Below, piece after piece: positions 60,755 through 64,000 of a DNA stretch of 64,000 bases (position 1 is the stretch's first letter; every line of letters starts with the position of its first letter). Position numbers and translations under genes: made by a program. The DNA comes from Homalodisca vitripennis (Eukaryota > Arthropoda > Insecta > Hemiptera > Cicadellidae): positions 28,691,001 through 28,755,000 of the forward strand of contig NC_060211.1 in assembly GCF_021130785.1 (NCBI RefSeq). The letters are read 5' to 3'. The notes under the pieces were generated by a model. That model was not told the origin of the DNA. It did not search any database and saw only the letters and a program-made list of their open reading frames with translations.

Positions 60755-62048
60755 CAGGGTGTACATAAAGTCCTGCACAGGTATAATATTTTCTAAACGA
60801 TAACAGATAAATAAACAAGATTTGGTACATCAATACTACACCTAAAAATCTACTTTTTGAAGGAACTATCAGTTTTCTGTAATATCATGGGGACGTCCCA
60901 CAAGGAGTCAGAAGGAAATCTTAAATAGGAGCATAGGTCAATATGGACATCATTTTAAAGGGCTTATCTAGCAGAGTGTAATGCCGCAAACCGCACTCAA
61001 AAAGATTGATCCAGTAAAAAATGGCGGCTGTTCAAAGATTTTACTTGGTTACATTTTATTAGTAGCCATAACCCCAGTAAAGGAAAACTGCAACCAAACG
61101 AATACTGCAGCTAACTACTACATTATGCTTGTCAGTTGTACAGAAGTGAATTATGACATTAGTTATCCTCAAGGGTTACAAATTTGGTCCTAATATATTG
61201 ATAACGGGGAAAACCTGATAACAGTAACAATTAGAAATCTCAGCGACCTATGACGATCGGAAACACTTCCTGTTTTCATAAAGTGTTGAACAGTTCTCCC
61301 TACAGTTGTTCTAGAAATTGGCTGCCTCTCGTGAAAGTAGTCATTAAATAAATGGCATGCTTCCTCGTGTGATCGTCTATACGTTCACGTTCGTCAAGCG
61401 ACATAGTGTAGTTGAAGAACTACAAGCAATACGACAAACTCTTTTGTACTAAAGCGCACTGATAAAAATGGATGGACAGCACTATTAAAACAAGAAAACT
61501 AGAATAGCCTACTATGAATAGACTGGCTAATAGGAAAGTCCTAACTGCGACCCAAAGATAAGAGATTTCTAATTGTTACTGTTATCAGGTTTTCCCCGTT
61601 ATCAATATATTAGGACCAAATTTGTAACCCTTGAGGATAACTAATGTCATAATTCACTTCTGTACAACTGACAAGCATAATGTAGTAGTTAGCTGCAGTA
61701 TTCGTTTGGTTGCAGTTTTCCTTTACTGGGGTTATGGCTACTAATAAAATGTAACCAAGTAAAATCTTTGAACAGCCGCCATTTTTTACTGGATCAATCT
61801 TTTTGAGTGCGGTTTGCGGCATTACACTCTGCTAGATAAGCCCTTTAAAATGATGTCCATATTGACCTATGCTGCTATTTAAGATTTCCTTCTGATTCCT
61901 TGCGGGACGTCCCCATGATATTACAGAAAACTGATAGTTCCTTCAAAAAGTAGATTTTTAGGTGTAGTATTGATGTACCAAATCTTGTTTATTTATCTGT
62001 TATCGTTTAGAAAATATTATACCTGTGCAGGACTTTATGTACACCCTG
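60755..62048. mobile_element. Fold-back (long inverted repeat) mariner derivative
   Basis: Two arms of 487 bp each (60755-61241 and 61562-62048) are almost exact reverse complements. I find about three substitutions, all near 60907-60940. The outer ends begin CAGGGTGTACATAAAGTCCT and are flanked by TA on both sides, as for mariner insertions. Each arm has the same 70-codon open frame reading inward (60981-61193 + and 61610-61822 -) with identical product. The 320-base loop holds a fragment of a mariner transposase on the - strand. A transcript through it would fold into a hairpin of nearly 500 bp. Confidence 0.93.
61242..61420 (-). pseudogene. mariner transposase N-terminal fragment in the loop
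   Basis: On the - strand MSLDERERI (about 61403-61377) looks like the start of a transposase. After a frame change, SHEEACHLFNDYFHERQPIS, then RTTVGRTVQHFMKTGSVSDR follows, ending at the junction with the left arm. This is the second helix-turn-helix of mariner-type enzymes with a DUF4817-like N-terminus. The catalytic part is absent. It shows which superfamily the fold-back element came from. Confidence 0.75.
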
Positions 62049-62895
62049 TATAGGTCTCATAGTTTTTCTGGCTGTATTCTGGGAAGGAATGGCTCGTTCA
62101 GGCATGTTTGTTTTCATCCCTTTGTTTTTCCTTAATTCACAAAAAATGCCATACAAAATGTCAAGGAAGCTATCCGATTTCGAGAACTTTATGTGCACAA
62201 ATTAGCAGCTTTTTTCATTAAGATGGGCTTTCATAACAGTATTTAAATAATGTTTCTAACGAAACATGTTGTTATAGTGAGGGGTAATTATACCTAGACT
62301 AACTAACCCACTTTATTTTATGTGTCACAAAGTTTATAGTAATAACATTTGTATTTAACAGTTCAAAATTTTTAAACCGTTAAGTACAAAAACTGGCACA
62401 AAAACTAATATAATACAGACACCGCTGGACGTTTTACAATTTTGGAACCAAACTCCTAGTTCTATCATAAATTATTCGAGTTTTATGTCCACAAATTTTG
62501 CTGAATTTCCACACCTGTAGACGTGTCATCCTGTAACAGAGTTTGCCCGTTCTCACACAAATTTTTTCGGACAATTTTAATAGGGCCCGGACCAGACCCC
62601 GTCACACGTCTATCTGAAGGGTTCGTGTTGACGGACGAGATAGCTTAATAACTGTGACACTATTATAGGCTAAATTTGTAATATCCTTCATTAAAATTTC
62701 GAAAGAACTGCGACTACTGCTTTAAAAATCATTATTATCACTATCGGAGAGGTGTGACGGAGGCGCGGTGAAGGACATGACGAGGGACACAGCCAAATAT
62801 CTTTTCCGTGCCCAATGATTTCAATAGGAAAGACAACTTAAAACTAAAACTATACGTCTCCATATTTGTAAAATAACGTTCATCACGATACTTAC

Positions 62896-62982
62896 CTGTC
62901 CAAAAAACTGTCCAACGAGAAAGAACAAACTGGGTTGACGTCTTCTGGTGCTTATCGCTCTGATCACTCTTGGCTTGTGAGA
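62896..62982 (-). CDS. Unrecognised secreted protein, second exon
   Basis: After CTTTTTCAG the exon gives 29 codons in phase 0: SHKPRVIRAISTRRRQPSLF then FLVGQFFGQ, ending GGACAG|GTAAGT. The basic STRRRQPS could be a processing site or an interaction patch; the hydrophobic SLFFLVGQFF that follows is short for a membrane helix. Not splicing at the donor would add a frame that stops at about 62821, which I regard as intron read-through. Confidence 0.75.
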
Positions 62983-63843
62983 CTGAAAAAGTTTTAGGAT
63001 TAGCAAGATAAATAGTACAGTTGAACTAAATGAGAAACCAATACAAGCAGTCAAAAGAAAACTAAGATACATTGATTCTTTAAGTAAGACCTCCTGATTG
63101 GTGTAACGTGCTAGAAGCATGATTTGTTTAATACACAAATAAATTTATTAGAATGCTCTAACTGATTTTGTACTCGATTATAGTGAATTAACATTTCTAA
63201 TCGTTTAAATATTTGAATTAAAACAATTTTGAAAACTCCCTTCTTTGTTTATACCCCGTAATGTTTCTGATACAAAATTGATTATCCAAAACCAGTTCGA
63301 TCTATGTTTAAAAAAATATTGACTTAACAAGGATCTTAAATAGTTCATAAATTCATCTAACATCTAAAACAATCAAACGATCGCTAGCACTCAAACCCGC
63401 CATGATTCAGAAAAAAAGAGGAAAGGAAATCTGATCAGAAGCCTATGCCTAATGGTTAAAGGGATTCATATGAATCGCCCATCACTATAACTGTTACTAC
63501 TAGTACTATAAGTCACTTATAATAATCTACAAAAGGACCACTGATAGAGTAACTTTTAAAACGCACCCAATCTAATTCTTCTGCCTCTACTCAGAACTGT
63601 TAGAACAAATTAGAGATAGTTTGGTTTTATGCTGCCTTTATAGTTAGTTTGTTTTCGATGTAACTAGAAGACACAGATAGGCGTATATGACAGCAATTCT
63701 TATTCTTCTGCAGTAGTATACAACTCTTTTTTTACTTAGCGACTGACTAACATCGGAGTCCTATAACAACTTCCCAAAGTTTTTAGTTATCCATTCTCCA
63801 AATTCTCCAGATGTTGGAGTCAGAACTTGCCAGTTTTACTCAC
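62983..63843. other. Intron of the - strand gene, nothing seen
   Basis: AT-rich intron between the first two visible exons of the secreted-protein gene. No other feature recognised. Confidence 0.4.
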
Positions 63844-63948
63844 ATGTTGTGGGCTGTAATCTGAGTCGGTGTTGGAGGGCAGAGGTATGCAGGCTGCCAT
63901 CACGCTTGCCAACAGCAACCAGTCCAGCGCTCTCATGTCAGCCAATAT
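63844..63948 (-). CDS. Unrecognised secreted protein, exon with start codon and signal peptide
   Basis: ATG at 63936 (on the - strand) opens MRALDWLLLASVMAACIPLP then SNTDSDYSPQH, ending CAACAT|GTGAGT in phase 0 (31 codons). The basic n-region, the hydrophobic LDWLLLASVMAAC and a polar stretch after it make a good secretion signal, with cleavage likely around residues 16-21. TTCCGCAG precedes the exon at 63949, so the 5' UTR is probably split, with its first exon and promoter outside the window. Joining the five exons gives about 167 residues. No known family is recognised; it could be a small secreted or extracellular-matrix protein. Confidence 0.72.
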
Positions 63949-64000
63949 CTGCGGAACGAGATCATTATAATGAGACGTGCGTTACTAAACAATTAGCATA

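Larger units (their letters stand above)
58005..62895. other. Intron of the - strand gene with repeats and a fold-back element
   Basis: It contains a pair of diverged direct repeats (about 58075-58160 and 59115-59205, sharing TCAAACAGTTGTCTTTCAAC-type text), a degenerate array (about 59930-60660) and the fold-back element (60755-62048). Open frames at 58251-58490 and 58750-59055 on the + strand show no recognisable domain. The stretch 62575-62800 is less AT-rich than its surroundings but shows no exon that I can support. Confidence 0.45.

Noticed and set aside
62821..63138. 105-codon hydrophobic - strand open frame
   Set aside because: Only 62896-62982 is exon. The rest is intron read-through beyond good acceptor and donor sites.
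1..64000. CRISPR arrays, rRNA genes, operons, phage
   Set aside because: The window is eukaryotic nuclear DNA. The only regular arrays are minisatellites with contiguous units, without spacers.

Overview
The window is AT-rich, intron-rich, repeat-rich animal DNA, most likely from an insect. The two spliced genes have GT-AG introns, and the mobile elements (Jockey-like LINEs, piggyBac, hAT, mariner, tRNA-derived SINEs) are typical of arthropods. Hemiptera is a guess from the style of the repeats; nothing in the sequence fixes the order. There is no bacterial-type operon, CRISPR array, rRNA or intact tRNA gene.

Gene 1 (+ strand, about 1 to 31-36 kb) is the cytoplasmic C-terminal half of a KCNQ (Kv7) voltage-gated potassium channel. 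Six exons join in frame (1064-1267, 13712-13871, 17102-17228, 21952-22108, 28774-28896, 30802-30894). They encode the S6 exit with helix A (calmodulin IQ site), the A-B linker, helix B, helix C and the helix D coiled coil. The pore and voltage sensor lie upstream of the window. A possible last exon with a stop is at 35551-35631.

Gene 2 (- strand, 63948 to 53495) is a small gene I do not recognise. Five exons, all joined in phase 0, encode about 167 residues with a signal peptide, an arginine-rich stretch, a Thr/Pro/Ser-rich N-glycosylation-prone middle and a conserved-looking helical C-terminus. It converges on gene 1 across an intergenic region of about 18 kb.

Most of the rest is transposon debris. 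In the KCNQ introns: a decayed 4.1-kb DNA transposon with 4-bp target duplications (8740-12856), an internally deleted piggyBac (17540-18937), a hAT with a perfect 8-bp duplication (23130-25064), a Jockey-like LINE (20.0-21.7 kb, - strand), a second LINE piece (3.7-4.6 kb), two minisatellites (85-bp and about 128-bp units), miniature hAT derivatives and SINEs. Between the genes: a near-complete mariner-type element (41388-42704), two copies of a SINE-like repeat with a 5S rRNA-like box, a piggyBac-like MITE, two small hAT-like MITEs and a third LINE piece. In the introns of gene 2: a third miniature hAT copy, a 21-bp tandem repeat, a degenerate array near 60 kb, and a 1.3-kb fold-back element whose 487-bp arms are nearly identical and whose loop keeps a mariner transposase fragment.

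The observations most worth a second look are the fold-back element (a candidate hairpin-RNA source), the unrecognised secreted-protein gene, the miniature hAT family that keeps the transposase C-terminal motif, and the repeat with a 5S-like box.
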